Both the position numbers and the translations under genes were made by a program. From contig CANJCB010000016.1 in the NCBI GenBank assembly GCA_947473305.1, positions 1 through 64,000 on the forward strand: DNA of 64,000 nt, written 5' to 3'. This DNA is from Rhodospirillales bacterium (GTDB lineage Bacteria; Pseudomonadota; Alphaproteobacteria; ATCC43930; CGMCC-115725). Below, one piece after another: positions 22,021 to 31,025 of the stretch (its first letter is position 1; each line of letters starts with the position of its first letter). Below the pieces are notes generated by a model. It ran no database searches and was not told where the DNA came from. It saw only the letters and a program-made list of their open reading frames with translations.

Positions 22021-23040
22021 TCAGGCAGTGGCAGGGGCAGGGGATCGGGTTTCGCGGTTCTCTTCATAGAGCCGCTCATAGGTCGAGCCATATCTGAGAA
22101 GCTCGGGCACTACGGGCCGGGCTTCCGGCGCCTTGAGCCAGAGCCGCAGGAGGTGCCGCTTGTTGCGCTCGGAATCCTGGAACTGGGCGCGGGCGTGGAA
22201 GGCGGTGAAATTGTTGATGAGGACCATTTCGCCCGGCTCCAGCGTGACCTTCAGCCGGAAGTCGTCGTTGACGGCGAGGTCCCGCACATAGTCGAGAGCC
22301 TCGGCAAAATCCGCGGGCAGAGGGGAGCCCAGATGCGCCGCCGCGCGGTCCATCGAATTCCGGTTGAGCATATTGCTCACGACGTTGCCCACGGTCGAAT
22401 AAACCGGGATCGCATAATCGGTCACCGGGGAGGAGAGCCCCTTGGAATCCGGCGCCGAATAGACATGGCCGCGATACAGCGGCTCCAGCAGGTCGGGTCG
22501 CGTGCGGAGGATCTCGTTATGGATGGCGATCCCGCTGACCAGCCGGCTTTCGCCCCCGATCTCGGCACGGCTCACGCACATCAGGCCGATGAGCGGGAAG
22601 GGATCGGAATGGGGGGTCAGTTCCTGGTCGCCGATATAGCCGCGGTTGGTGGGATTGTCCTTCTCCTTCCGGACATGACCCAGGCGGTCGCCGAATTTGT
22701 TCTGCATGACCGCTTGGCCCCAATGGGTCCCGAAGCCCCAATAGATCCGCTCGAAATCCTCCTCCGAGTAACGCTCCGGCGTGAGGCCCGCGATGATCAG
22801 CGTGCCGCGCCCTTGGGTGAGTTCCTGGTAAATCTTGGCGAGAAAGGCGTTCAGCACGGGATGGTCGAAATCCTGCCGGGTGACCTGCTGCGGGGCGAGC
22901 CGTCGCGTCTTCGCGAGGAGGCCGTCGATGGCATCGAGTTCCGCCGCGCCGAGACGGATAACGAGCCCCTCCTTGCCGCCGATCGACTTGCTCGTCCAGG
23001 CGCTGGGGTGGTCGATAGGCTGACGATAGATCGGCGTCAT
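22021..23040 (-). CDS. TauD/TfdA-family dioxygenase (paralogue 2)
   Basis: 339 residues from ATG 23040 (GGGAGG upstream). N-terminal block YRQPIDHPSAWTSKSIGGKEGL is shared with the proteins at 46810 and 48004. Iron ligands: H-S-D in LTPHSDPFPL and the distal His in NNFTAFHARA; RNKRHLLRLWL carries the 2-oxoglutarate Arg. It probably oxidises an imported compound delivered through the binding protein encoded just downstream. Substrate unknown. Divergent from an amidohydrolase gene across a 295-bp gap that carries a TTGTGCACAA palindrome. Confidence 0.9.
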   Translation of the reverse strand: MTPIYRQPIDHPSAWTSKSIGGKEGLVIRLGAAELDAIDGLLAKTRRLAPQQVTRQDFDHPVLNAFLAKIYQELTQGRGTLIIAGLTPERYSEEDFERIYWGFGTHWGQAVMQNKFGDRLGHVRKEKDNPTNRGYIGDQELTPHSDPFPLIGLMCVSRAEIGGESRLVSGIAIHNEILRTRPDLLEPLYRGHVYSAPDSKGLSSPVTDYAIPVYSTVGNVVSNMLNRNSMDRAAAHLGSPLPADFAEALDYVRDLAVNDDFRLKVTLEPGEMVLINNFTAFHARAQFQDSERNKRHLLRLWLKAPEARPVVPELLRYGSTYERLYEENRETRSPAPATA

Positions 23041-23183
23041 GGGCCAAGCCTCCCGTTTCGGTCTCTTCGGGTGCAATCCGCGCGCCAGACGGGCAAGCGC
23101 CTGTTTCGCAGATGTCCGACGGAAGCATAGCCGAGCTTTCCCTTCCGTCCTTCATGAATCTTCATGCGTGGGTTGCCGGGATT

Positions 23184-23193
23184 TTGTGCACAA
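23184..23193. promoter_or_regulatory. TTGTGCACAA palindrome in the TauD2/amidohydrolase gap (copy 2)
   Basis: Identical to 10219-10228. The 295-bp gap (23041-23335) also has a CTTCATG direct repeat at 23155-23171 and AAGGAG before the amidohydrolase ATG; nothing else recognisable. Confidence 0.4.
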
Positions 23194-23335
23194 TGTGCTT
23201 GGAATCTGGGCAGGCTGCACCAGAAACCCCAATAGAAATATCCTTTAGACTCGGTAGCTTAGCGCGACGCTCTGGACTAGCATCCTGACTAACAGTTCAA
23301 TCCCCGGGGGATGGGCCCGGATCAAGGAGAAAACC

Positions 23336-24475
23336 ATGACAGAAAAGCAGCTGCTGTTCATCTCGGGGGACTCCCATATTTTCGAGCCGGAGGATCTCTG
23401 GGAGAAACCTCTCGCAGCGAAATACGGCGACCAGGTTCCCCGCATGGTGAAGCGGCATATGGGCGTCGAGGGCAAGTTCTTCTTCAGCGGCCTCGAATAC
23501 ATCCGCCAGGACGAAGCGGTCGAGGGTGACGCGGAGATGCAGGCCAAGCTCCTGCGCGCCAGCTATGACCCGGCGGAGCGGATGAAATGCCTCGACGAAG
23601 ACAATATCTACGGGGAGATCGTGAATTCGACCTTCCTGCTCTTCGGCATGCGGGCCAAGAACGACGATCTCGTGCGCGACTGCTGCGCGGTCTTCAACGA
23701 CTGGCTCTCGGAATATTGCAGCCACGCGCCCAAGCGTCTCTTCGGAACCGCGATGATCCATATGGAGGATCCCATCTGGGCGGCGAAGGAGTTGGAGCGG
23801 GTCGCCAAGCGGGGCTTGAAGAGCGCGATCATCAATTGCGACACACGGCCCCATTGGGAACCCTATCAGTCCCGCAAATACGATCCCTTCTGGGCCGCCG
23901 CCCAGGCGCTCGACATGCCGGTCACGCTCCATATCATCACCGGCAACGAGCGCGACCTTTTCACCCTCCACGGGCCGGAGCGTATCAATATCCCGCGCTC
24001 GGCCCTGGGCGTCCTCGGCGAGGCCGGCGCGGTGCTGGCCAACGAATTCATCTTCGGCGGGATCATGGATCGCTTCCCGAAGCTGAAGCTGGTCTGCTCG
24101 GAGTTCGAGGTTTCCTGGCTGCCTTATTGGTTCTTCCGGGTCAGGCAGATCGAGCAGGATTTCGGCCCCGTGCTGAAGTTCCCCAAGATCGCGCGTCCGG
24201 TGGAGGAATATCTGCCGCGCATCTACCACGGCATGATCGACGATGTTTACATCGAGAAGGTGCTCGACGTGGTGCCGCTTTCCACCTTGATGTGGGGGTC
24301 GGATTTCCCCCATGCGCGCTGTACCTATCCCGAAACGGCGAAGGTCATCGACCGGATCTTCGGGAACCTCGATCCGGCGACGCGTCATGCGGTGACTTTC
24401 GCCAATGCGGCAAAGCTCTATAATTTCGACGTGCCTGCGGAAATTGCCGCCGCGGCTGCCGCTGCCGCCGCCTAG
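23336..24475 (+). CDS. Amidohydrolase-family (COG2159) hydrolase or decarboxylase
   Basis: 379 residues with an AAGGAG ribosome site. TIM-barrel amidohydrolase of the ACMSD-like group: D12-x-H14 in GDSHIFEP, His199 in VTLHIITG and Asp323 in [14 protein letters not shown] are the expected metal ligands. Members either decarboxylate aromatic acids without oxygen or hydrolyse C-C/C-N bonds in degradation routes. The C terminus ends in an Ala-rich tail of low complexity (9 or more Ala). The next gene, an aldo/keto reductase, follows after 10 nt, so the two form an operon. Confidence 0.88.
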   Translation: MTEKQLLFISGDSHIFEPEDLWEKPLAAKYGDQVPRMVKRHMGVEGKFFFSGLEYIRQDEAVEGDAEMQAKLLRASYDPAERMKCLDEDNIYGEIVNSTFLLFGMRAKNDDLVRDCCAVFNDWLSEYCSHAPKRLFGTAMIHMEDPIWAAKELERVAKRGLKSAIINCDTRPHWEPYQSRKYDPFWAAAQALDMPVTLHIITGNERDLFTLHGPERINIPRSALGVLGEAGAVLANEFIFGGIMDRFPKLKLVCSEFEVSWLPYWFFRVRQIEQDFGPVLKFPKIARPVEEYLPRIYHGMIDDVYIEKVLDVVPLSTLMWGSDFPHARCTYPETAKVIDRIFGNLDPATRHAVTFANAAKLYNFDVPAEIAAAAAAAAA

Positions 24476-24485
24476 GGGTGCGAAG

Positions 24486-25490
24486 ATGCTGACCCGGCCG
24501 ACCCGTTTGGGGCGAAGCGACGCGCTGATTTCCGGAATGGGGCTCGGTTGTCTCAGCATGTCCGCCTTTTACGGCCACAAGGAAGAGCGCGATGAAGGGC
24601 AGTCGATCGCCACCATTCATCGCGCTCTCGATCTCGGGATCAATTACCTCGACACCGCCGACATGTACGGCATGGGGGCGAATGAGGAATTGGTTGGCCG
24701 CGCGGTCAAGGATCGCAGGGACCGCGCCTTTATCGCCACCAAGTTCGGGGTCGTCGCATCCGTTCGCTCGGGCGATTCGACCATGCGGGGCGATCCCGCC
24801 TATGTGCGTCAGGCCTGCGAGGCGAGCCTCAAGAGGCTCGGCGTGGAGACGATCGATCTCTACACTCTCCATCGCCTGGATCCCGCGACGCCGATCGAGG
24901 ACACCGTGGGGGCCCTGGCCGAACTGGTGGCCGAAGGCAAGATCCGTTTCGCCGGTTTGTCGGAGGTGAAGCCGGCGGTTTTGCGGCGCGCCCAGGCGAT
25001 TCATCCCATTGCGGCCTTGCAGACAGAATATTCCCTCTGGTCGCGGGACCCTGAGGATGGAATCCTTGCCACCTGCCGGGAGTTGGGCGTTACCTTTGTC
25101 GCTTATAGCCCGCTTGGGCGCGGTTTCCTGACCGGCGCCGTCAACGACGCTGCGCAACTCGCCGATGACGACTACCGGCTCGCGACGCCCCGGTTTCAGG
25201 GTGAAAATTTCCAACGGAATCTGGGGGCTGTGGAGCGATTCGGCGCTATCGCGAAAGCCAAAGGATGTTCGCCGGCTCAACTGGCATTGGCTTGGGTTCT
25301 GGCCCAGGGGGAGGACGTCGTCCCGATCCCCGGCACCAAACGCCTCAAATACCTTGAGGAAAATGTCACCGCGCTGAACATCTCGCTTGGCGCGAACGAT
25401 CTGGCGGATATCGAAGCGGTTCTGCCTCGCGGCTTCGCAGCCGGCGAGCGTCTCCCCGAAGCTGCCATGAAGTTCACGCGGATCGAGTGA
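24486..25490 (+). CDS. Aldo/keto reductase
   Basis: 334 residues. I start at ATG 24486, because the open frame further upstream overlaps the preceding gene. Catalytic residues are visible: Asp and Tyr in LDTADMYG, Lys in IATKFG and His in LYTLHRLD. The C-terminal NADPH site is [15 protein letters not shown]. Closest in pattern to the AKR group that includes pyridoxal reductase and YajO/AKR13-like proteins. It reduces aldehydes or ketones in the cytoplasm. Probably co-transcribed with the amidohydrolase; substrate unknown. Confidence 0.9.
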   Translation: MLTRPTRLGRSDALISGMGLGCLSMSAFYGHKEERDEGQSIATIHRALDLGINYLDTADMYGMGANEELVGRAVKDRRDRAFIATKFGVVASVRSGDSTMRGDPAYVRQACEASLKRLGVETIDLYTLHRLDPATPIEDTVGALAELVAEGKIRFAGLSEVKPAVLRRAQAIHPIAALQTEYSLWSRDPEDGILATCRELGVTFVAYSPLGRGFLTGAVNDAAQLADDDYRLATPRFQGENFQRNLGAVERFGAIAKAKGCSPAQLALAWVLAQGEDVVPIPGTKRLKYLEENVTALNISLGANDLADIEAVLPRGFAAGERLPEAAMKFTRIE

Positions 25491-25524
25491 CGGGAGCGCC
25501 CTGTCGTGCGATGTTGCGCTCGTC

Positions 25525-26082
25525 ATGAGCAAAGCCTTCACCAAGGAAACCGATGCCGAGCCTGAGGACGAGCGGGAAGATGCGCCCGTCTCGGAGCCGG
25601 GCGGCAAGAACTACATCACGCCCCAGGGCCTGCGCCGCCTCCAGGACGAGTTCCGAAAGCTCTTCCGGGAGGAACGGCCCAAGGTCGTCGAGGTCGTCCA
25701 TTGGGCGGCCGGCAATGGCGACCGGTCGGAAAACGGTGACTATATCTACGGCAAGAAGCGCCTCCGCGAGATCGACCGCCGCATCCGCTTTCTGTCAAAG
25801 CGGATGGAGATCGCCGAAGTGGTCGATCCGACCCGCCAGACCCGCAAAGACCAGGTTTTCTTCGGGGCGACGGTCACCTATGCCAACGAGCGCGGCGACG
25901 AGCGGACGATCACGATCCTCGGCATCGACGAGGCGAATATCGAACAAGGCGAGGTGAGCTGGGTCTCCCCTATCGCCCGGGCGCTGTTGAAAGCGCGGGA
26001 GGGCGATGTGGTGGAGCTTAGGACGCCTAATGGCATCGAGCCTATCGAGGTGATCGAGATCCGCTATCCGGCCCCGGGCTGA
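25525..26082 (+). CDS. greB: Transcription elongation factor GreB
   Basis: 185 residues. N-terminal coiled coil (about 28-100, with YITPQGLRRLQDEFRKL and NGDRSENGDYIYGKKRLREIDRRIRFL carrying the acidic tip) and a C-terminal FKBP-like domain (about 108-182, VTYANERGDERTITILG, SPIARALLKAREGDVVEL). It rescues backtracked RNA polymerase by stimulating transcript cleavage. An acidic N-terminal extension of about 25 residues precedes the coiled coil. The gene ends overlapping by 19 bp with the convergent hybrid kinase gene. Confidence 0.93.
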   Translation: MSKAFTKETDAEPEDEREDAPVSEPGGKNYITPQGLRRLQDEFRKLFREERPKVVEVVHWAAGNGDRSENGDYIYGKKRLREIDRRIRFLSKRMEIAEVVDPTRQTRKDQVFFGATVTYANERGDERTITILGIDEANIEQGEVSWVSPIARALLKAREGDVVELRTPNGIEPIEVIEIRYPAPG

Positions 26083-27740
26083 GATTTGCGCCTGCTCCAA
26101 CCGACGACCTTTGCGAGCAGGGCTGCCCGGTCGATAGGCTTCGAAATATAGTCGTCCATCCCCGCTTCCTGGCATTTGGCCGCCTGGTCGGCCATGGCGT
26201 TGGCGGTCAGCGCGATGATGGGCACGTTTCTTTTCGGGTCCGCGAGTTCACGGATCGTTCGAGTGGCGGTAAGCCCGTCCATCTCGGGCATTTCCATATC
26301 CATGAGGATCACATCGAAATCCTCGCGCTTGAGCGCCTCGACCGCTTCGAAGCCGTTGACCGCCAGAGTGACCTGGTGACCGTTGGCTTTCAGGATGATC
26401 TCCACCAGCATCCGGTTGACCTTGACGTCGTCCACGACGAGGACGCGCGCCGCCACGGAGGAGGTGGACTTTACTTCCAGCGGCTGTACGGCGGCGGGCG
26501 GATCGGCCCTGTGCAAGGCGATGGTGAACCAGAAACGGCTGCCCCGGCCGGCTTCGCTTGAAACCCCGATCTCGCCGCCCAGAGCCGCCGCAAGGCTTTT
26601 GCAGATCGCCAGCCCAAGTCCGGTTCCCCCAAAGCGCCGCGTGATCGTCTCGTCGGCCTGGGAGAAATTCTCGAAGAGACGGCCGCGGATATCCTCGGGG
26701 ATGCCGATCCCGCTGTCCTCGACTTCAAACCTTAATCTCGCATCCGGGGCCGCAGGATCGCGGGAGGCGCGCAAAGTCACCTGGCCCCGGTCGGTGAATT
26801 TCACCGCATTGGTGAGCAGGTTGAGCAGGATCTGCCGGAGGCGCGTCGGATCTGTCGCAACCCAATCCGGCAGGTCGGCCGAGGCTTCCAGGGTAAGGGA
26901 AAGCCCCTTCTCGGCGGACGCCCGCCGGACCGTCGCGAGAGCGGCCTGCGCCACCTCGCCGGGATTGGTGGGCAGATGTTCGAGTTCCAGCCGGCCCGCC
27001 TCGATCTTGGAGATATCGAGGATGTCGTTGATGACGACGAGGAGCGCCTCCGCCGAATCCTTGAGAAGGCTGAGGTTGCGGTGTTGATCCGGTGTCACCT
27101 CCGACTGCAGCACGATATCAGCGAAACCGAGGATGCCGTTCATCGGGGTGCGGATTTCGTGGCTCATCCTGGCCAGGAAAGTCGATTTGGCCCGATTGGC
27201 CGTCTCCGCGTCTTCCCGCGCGCGGTCGAGCCGGGCGTTCAAAAGGCGCAACTCCATCTCGTCGACTACGATACTGGCGAAGTCCTGGAGCATGTGGCCT
27301 TCGTCGAAATTCGCCCGTGCTTTCGTGTCGATGATGCAGAGCGTGCCGAGCCGATAGCCGTTCCGGTCGACCAGGGGCGCGCCGGCGTAAAACCGGATAT
27401 CGGGCCGCCCGAGAACGAGGGGATTGCCCGCAAAGCGTCGGTCGAGCGTCGCATCGGGTACGAGACAGACATCCCCGCCTAGGATCGCATGGGCGCAGAA
27501 GGCGAGTTCGCGCGGGGTTTCGGTCGCGTCGAGACCGACCCTCGCCTTGAACCACTGACGGTTCTCGTCGACCAGGCTGATGAGCGCCATCGGCACGCGG
27601 AAGTGACCGGCCGCGAGACGGACGATCCGCTCGAAATTGGGTTCGGCCGGCGTATCGAGGATTTCCATCCGGCGCAGCGCGGTCAGCCGCTTCGACTCAT
27701 CCGGGGGAAGCGGGGCTTCGATATAGCCCGATTGCGCCAT
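26064..27740 (-). CDS. Cytoplasmic hybrid histidine kinase (GAF-HisKA-HATPase-receiver)
   Basis: 558 residues from ATG 27740 (GGAG upstream); the open frame continues upstream without similarity. GAF domain about 25-160, starting from LTALRRMEILDTPAEPNFERI, the usual opening for this sensor group. HisKA with His194 (MSHEIRTPMNGILGF), HATPase (NLLTNAVKF, DSGIGIP, GTGLGLAI), then a receiver domain with Asp481 in LMDMEMPEMDG. No membrane segment. Receiver phosphorylation suggests a phosphorelay to a partner that is not in the window. Ligand unknown. Confidence 0.92.
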   Translation of the reverse strand: MAQSGYIEAPLPPDESKRLTALRRMEILDTPAEPNFERIVRLAAGHFRVPMALISLVDENRQWFKARVGLDATETPRELAFCAHAILGGDVCLVPDATLDRRFAGNPLVLGRPDIRFYAGAPLVDRNGYRLGTLCIIDTKARANFDEGHMLQDFASIVVDEMELRLLNARLDRAREDAETANRAKSTFLARMSHEIRTPMNGILGFADIVLQSEVTPDQHRNLSLLKDSAEALLVVINDILDISKIEAGRLELEHLPTNPGEVAQAALATVRRASAEKGLSLTLEASADLPDWVATDPTRLRQILLNLLTNAVKFTDRGQVTLRASRDPAAPDARLRFEVEDSGIGIPEDIRGRLFENFSQADETITRRFGGTGLGLAICKSLAAALGGEIGVSSEAGRGSRFWFTIALHRADPPAAVQPLEVKSTSSVAARVLVVDDVKVNRMLVEIILKANGHQVTLAVNGFEAVEALKREDFDVILMDMEMPEMDGLTATRTIRELADPKRNVPIIALTANAMADQAAKCQEAGMDDYISKPIDRAALLAKVVGWSRRKSQPGAG

Positions 27741-27918
27741 AAAGGTCTCCGAAAGGGGACAATAGGATAGTTTCTGCCATCTTGCACGAAAAGCCCGCGT
27801 TGACGGACTGGCATCATATTCCGGGGAATTGAGATAAAGCTCCTCAACGGGGCCTTGTCCCGCCTTGCGGGGCGTGAGGCCGACGCCTACTCTGGGGACA
27901 GGGGAATTCGGGGGCTGA

Positions 27919-29079
27919 ATGCTGCCAACAATCTGGATGAGACGGCTGCGTTTGGTGACGGGCCTCGTCCTCATGGCTTTCGTCACCAGCCATCTCGGAC
28001 TGCTGGCGATGGGGATCGCGTCGCTTCATCAGATCGATGTCTGGTACCCCTATTTCATGGAGCCCTGGGAAGGCCGGGTCGGTGAGACGCTGCTTTGCTT
28101 CTCGGCCTTTGTTCACCTCGTGCTGGGACTTCAGTCTATCGCCGCGCGGCGCACCCTGGCGATGAGCCGGACGGACGCGGTCCAGCTCTTCCTGGCGCTC
28201 CTGGTGCCGCCGCTCCTCATCGGCCATGTGCTGACGCTCCGGATCACCGGCGAACTCACCTCCGGTTTCGAGGCGGGCTACGAATTCATTCTCTCCGTCT
28301 ATTGGAGCTTTGCGCCACTTTACGCGATCCAGCAGCTTCTCGCGCTGATCGTGATCTGGGCCCATGCGGCCATCGGCTTCTATGGCTTCATGGTGCTGCG
28401 ACCGATCTGGAAAAGAATCGGTGGTCTGGTCACCCCGGTTCTTTTCGCGGTCCCGATCCTTTCTCTTCTGGGTTTTGCGCAGGGCGGCAAGGAAACCGTC
28501 GACCGTCTTGCCGCCGATCCCGCCTTTCGCCAAGGGATCGAAGCGAGCTGGCAACGGGTGGGGGAGGTCGCCGACCGCCTCATGCGGATCGAGACGATCT
28601 TTCTTTCGATCTATTTTGCGGCGGCGGGCCTGGCGATCGGCTTCTTCCTGTTTCGCTTCCTGCTGCGGAGCCGGGCGACAGTCCATGTGGCTTATGACGG
28701 CGGCGCGGTCGCGACGGGTCCCAAGGGCTTGTCCATCCTGGAGTTGAGCCGGACCAACGATATCCCTCACGCCAGCGTCTGCTCGGGTCGCGGCCGTTGC
28801 GGGACCTGCCGCGTTGAGATTGTTGCCGGCGCCGAGCGCCTGTCGCCTGCCGTTGCCATTGAGACTCGGACGCTGGCCATGGTCCGCGCCGGCCCCGGTG
28901 TCCGTCTCGCCTGCCAGGCCCTGGTCCTGGGAGAAGGCGTATCGGTCGTGCGCGTCCTTCCACCCTTCGCCGATGCCTCCGCCGCCCGTGAGCCGCAGGA
29001 ATGGGTGACCGAACCCGCGCCTGTCGTTGCCGCGCCGGCCGGCCTGGATACTGAAACCGTGCCCGAGGCTGCTTCGTGA
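27919..29079 (+). CDS. Membrane protein with C-terminal 2Fe-2S ferredoxin domain
   Basis: 386 residues. The first roughly 260 hold about six membrane helices (for example 9-35, 58-80, 90-112, 125-160 and 230-255) with several His residues. Then a plant-type 2Fe-2S domain: C288-x5-C294-x2-C297 in CSGRGRCGTC, and C332 in RLACQ. The same membrane-plus-ferredoxin module occurs in alphaproteobacteria joined to an adenylate/guanylate cyclase; here there is no cyclase, and the protein ends in an Ala/Pro-rich tail. The stop overlaps the start of an MscS channel gene, so the two are coupled. It may carry electrons or sense redox state; the exact role is unknown. Confidence 0.8.
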   Translation: MLPTIWMRRLRLVTGLVLMAFVTSHLGLLAMGIASLHQIDVWYPYFMEPWEGRVGETLLCFSAFVHLVLGLQSIAARRTLAMSRTDAVQLFLALLVPPLLIGHVLTLRITGELTSGFEAGYEFILSVYWSFAPLYAIQQLLALIVIWAHAAIGFYGFMVLRPIWKRIGGLVTPVLFAVPILSLLGFAQGGKETVDRLAADPAFRQGIEASWQRVGEVADRLMRIETIFLSIYFAAAGLAIGFFLFRFLLRSRATVHVAYDGGAVATGPKGLSILELSRTNDIPHASVCSGRGRCGTCRVEIVAGAERLSPAVAIETRTLAMVRAGPGVRLACQALVLGEGVSVVRVLPPFADASAAREPQEWVTEPAPVVAAPAGLDTETVPEAAS

Positions 29080-31007
29080 ACGCCTATATGATGCATCTCA
29101 TGGCGGCCCTGTCCGAGGCCGGGGGCAGGATCTGGCGACTGGCCGACGATCTGCTCGGCGCGCCTGCCGATCTGACCGGCCTTTGGCATCACCTCACGCG
29201 CCTCGTCGACAGCGACGTCGGCGTGAGGGGTTTCACCTATATGCTGATCCTGCTGGTGATCGGCGTCGGTCTGGAATGGCTTTTCTGGACTTATGCGCTG
29301 CCGTCGCGCCAGGCGATAGAGGCGGCGGAACCGGAAACCCCGCGGCGCGCGCTCGTCCTGGGGCTTCAGCGTCTTGGCCTGCGTTTCGCGGGGCTTCTCC
29401 TCTTCGTCGGCAGCATCGTCGCGGCTACTTCCGGTTTTGTCTGGCCGCCCGGAATCCAGGATGTGGTGGTGACGCTGACGCTCGCCATCCTCACGGTCCG
29501 TTTCGCGGGTCTTGTCAGTGATTTCTTCCTGGCGCCCCGAACGCCTCGGCTTCGCCTCCTGCGGATGACGCCGCAAGCGGCCAAGCGCGCTAGCAAGGGG
29601 GTTGCGGCCGTCGTCTATGTGCTGGCGGCGGGGATCTTCCTGGCGGAATTGGTCGATCATGCGGGGGCGGTGCATCTGGCGAGTATCATCCGGGTCGCCG
29701 CGGCCGTCCTGACCGCCGTGCTGCTCCTGGGCGCCATCGCCGCCCAATCCCGTGCGAGGCCGCGCGTCCCGCGGCGCGGTCGCCGGTTGCCCGCCTCGCC
29801 CCTGGCCTTCATGGGATCGTGTTTTGTCCTGGGCGTGCTGGCGCTCTGGCTGATCGGCGCGGATCGCGCTGCGGCCTCCCTTATCGTCGCGGCAGTGGTG
29901 GTGGGCGCCGAGGTCGTGCTGCGCGATATGGTCGAGGCCTTGACCCGCTCGGATGAGGAAGCGTCGGAGGACGATACGGTGGCCGCCGTCGTCAGCGGCA
30001 TCGTCCTCCGCCTGATGCGTCTGCTGGTGGCCTTGGTCGGTCTGGGAATCGGGGCGGTCATCTGGGGCGTGCCGATCCTGGCCATGGAAGGCGGCGACAG
30101 CATGGGAGGGCGGCTTGCCGGCCGCATCCTGGGAGCGATCGCCCTGCTGCTGATCACCGACGTGATCTGGGCGGCGGCCAAGGCGGCGATCGATACGAAG
30201 CTCTCCCGCCTCGGTCCCATGGCGCTCGAAGGCCGGGCGGGGCCGAACGCGAGGCTTGGGACCCTCTTGCCCCTGCTGCGCAAGGGGTTCGGCATCACGC
30301 TCTGGACCTTGGCCCTGCTCTCGACCCTCTCGATTCTCGGGATCGAGATCACCCCGCTGCTGGCCGGTGCCGGTGTCATAGGCATCGCCCTGGGCTTCGG
30401 CGCCCAGACCCTGGTGCGGGACATGCTGTCCGGCATGTTCTTCCTGATCGAGGATGTCTTCCGCGTCGGCGAATACATCGAAAGCGGGACCAATATCAAA
30501 GGCACGGTGGAGCGCATCACCCTGCGGTCGGTGGCGCTGCGGCACCACAACGGACCCTTGTACTTCGTGCCCTATGGCGGCATGGGCGCGGTCCGGAACA
30601 ACTCCCGCGACTGGGTGATCGAGAAGTTCAATATCCCGCTGCCCCATACGGTGGACATCGAGACGGTGCGAAAGCTCGTCAAGAAGGTCGGCCAGAAGAT
30701 GCTGGAGGAGCCGGAACTCGCGGCGGTGATCAACGAGCCTCTGAAGTGCAACATCTACAGGATCGAGCCGGGCCTGAAGATCTTCCGCTGCAAGTTCCAG
30801 TCGCTGCCGGGCCAGCAGTTCACCGTGCGGGCGCAGGCCTATCGGCGGATCGAGACGGCATTGAAGGCAGCGGGCCTGGGCTTCGCGGACAATGCGCAGA
30901 AGCTGTTGGTCGAGCACCAGGGAACCAACGAGAGCGCCCCGGAAACGATCTCCACGCTCGCCGGGGTGCCGCCGTCGATGTTGAACCCTGGGGCTGCGGC
31001 AACCTAG
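29076..31007 (+). CDS. Large mechanosensitive channel of the MscS family
   Basis: 643 residues from a GTG that overlaps the preceding stop (GTGA). About nine to eleven membrane helices precede the conserved MscS pore helix, which starts near residue 428 (LLAGAGVIGIALGFGAQTLVRD), followed by the beta domain (VFRVGEYIE, GTVERITLRSVALR, VPYGGM) and a C-terminal cytosolic domain. Length and extra helices place it with MscK/YbdG-type proteins rather than small MscS. It opens under membrane tension to release solutes on osmotic downshock. The pairing with a membrane ferredoxin protein is unusual. Confidence 0.9.
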   Translation: MNAYMMHLMAALSEAGGRIWRLADDLLGAPADLTGLWHHLTRLVDSDVGVRGFTYMLILLVIGVGLEWLFWTYALPSRQAIEAAEPETPRRALVLGLQRLGLRFAGLLLFVGSIVAATSGFVWPPGIQDVVVTLTLAILTVRFAGLVSDFFLAPRTPRLRLLRMTPQAAKRASKGVAAVVYVLAAGIFLAELVDHAGAVHLASIIRVAAAVLTAVLLLGAIAAQSRARPRVPRRGRRLPASPLAFMGSCFVLGVLALWLIGADRAAASLIVAAVVVGAEVVLRDMVEALTRSDEEASEDDTVAAVVSGIVLRLMRLLVALVGLGIGAVIWGVPILAMEGGDSMGGRLAGRILGAIALLLITDVIWAAAKAAIDTKLSRLGPMALEGRAGPNARLGTLLPLLRKGFGITLWTLALLSTLSILGIEITPLLAGAGVIGIALGFGAQTLVRDMLSGMFFLIEDVFRVGEYIESGTNIKGTVERITLRSVALRHHNGPLYFVPYGGMGAVRNNSRDWVIEKFNIPLPHTVDIETVRKLVKKVGQKMLEEPELAAVINEPLKCNIYRIEPGLKIFRCKFQSLPGQQFTVRAQAYRRIETALKAAGLGFADNAQKLLVEHQGTNESAPETISTLAGVPPSMLNPGAAAT

Positions 31008-31025
31008 GTTCTGCGAACACCCGTA

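Noticed and set aside
28767-30917. A 716-codon open frame on the minus strand
   Set aside because: Antisense to the ferredoxin and MscS genes; highly charged, with no recognisable domain. The plus-strand genes have clear families.
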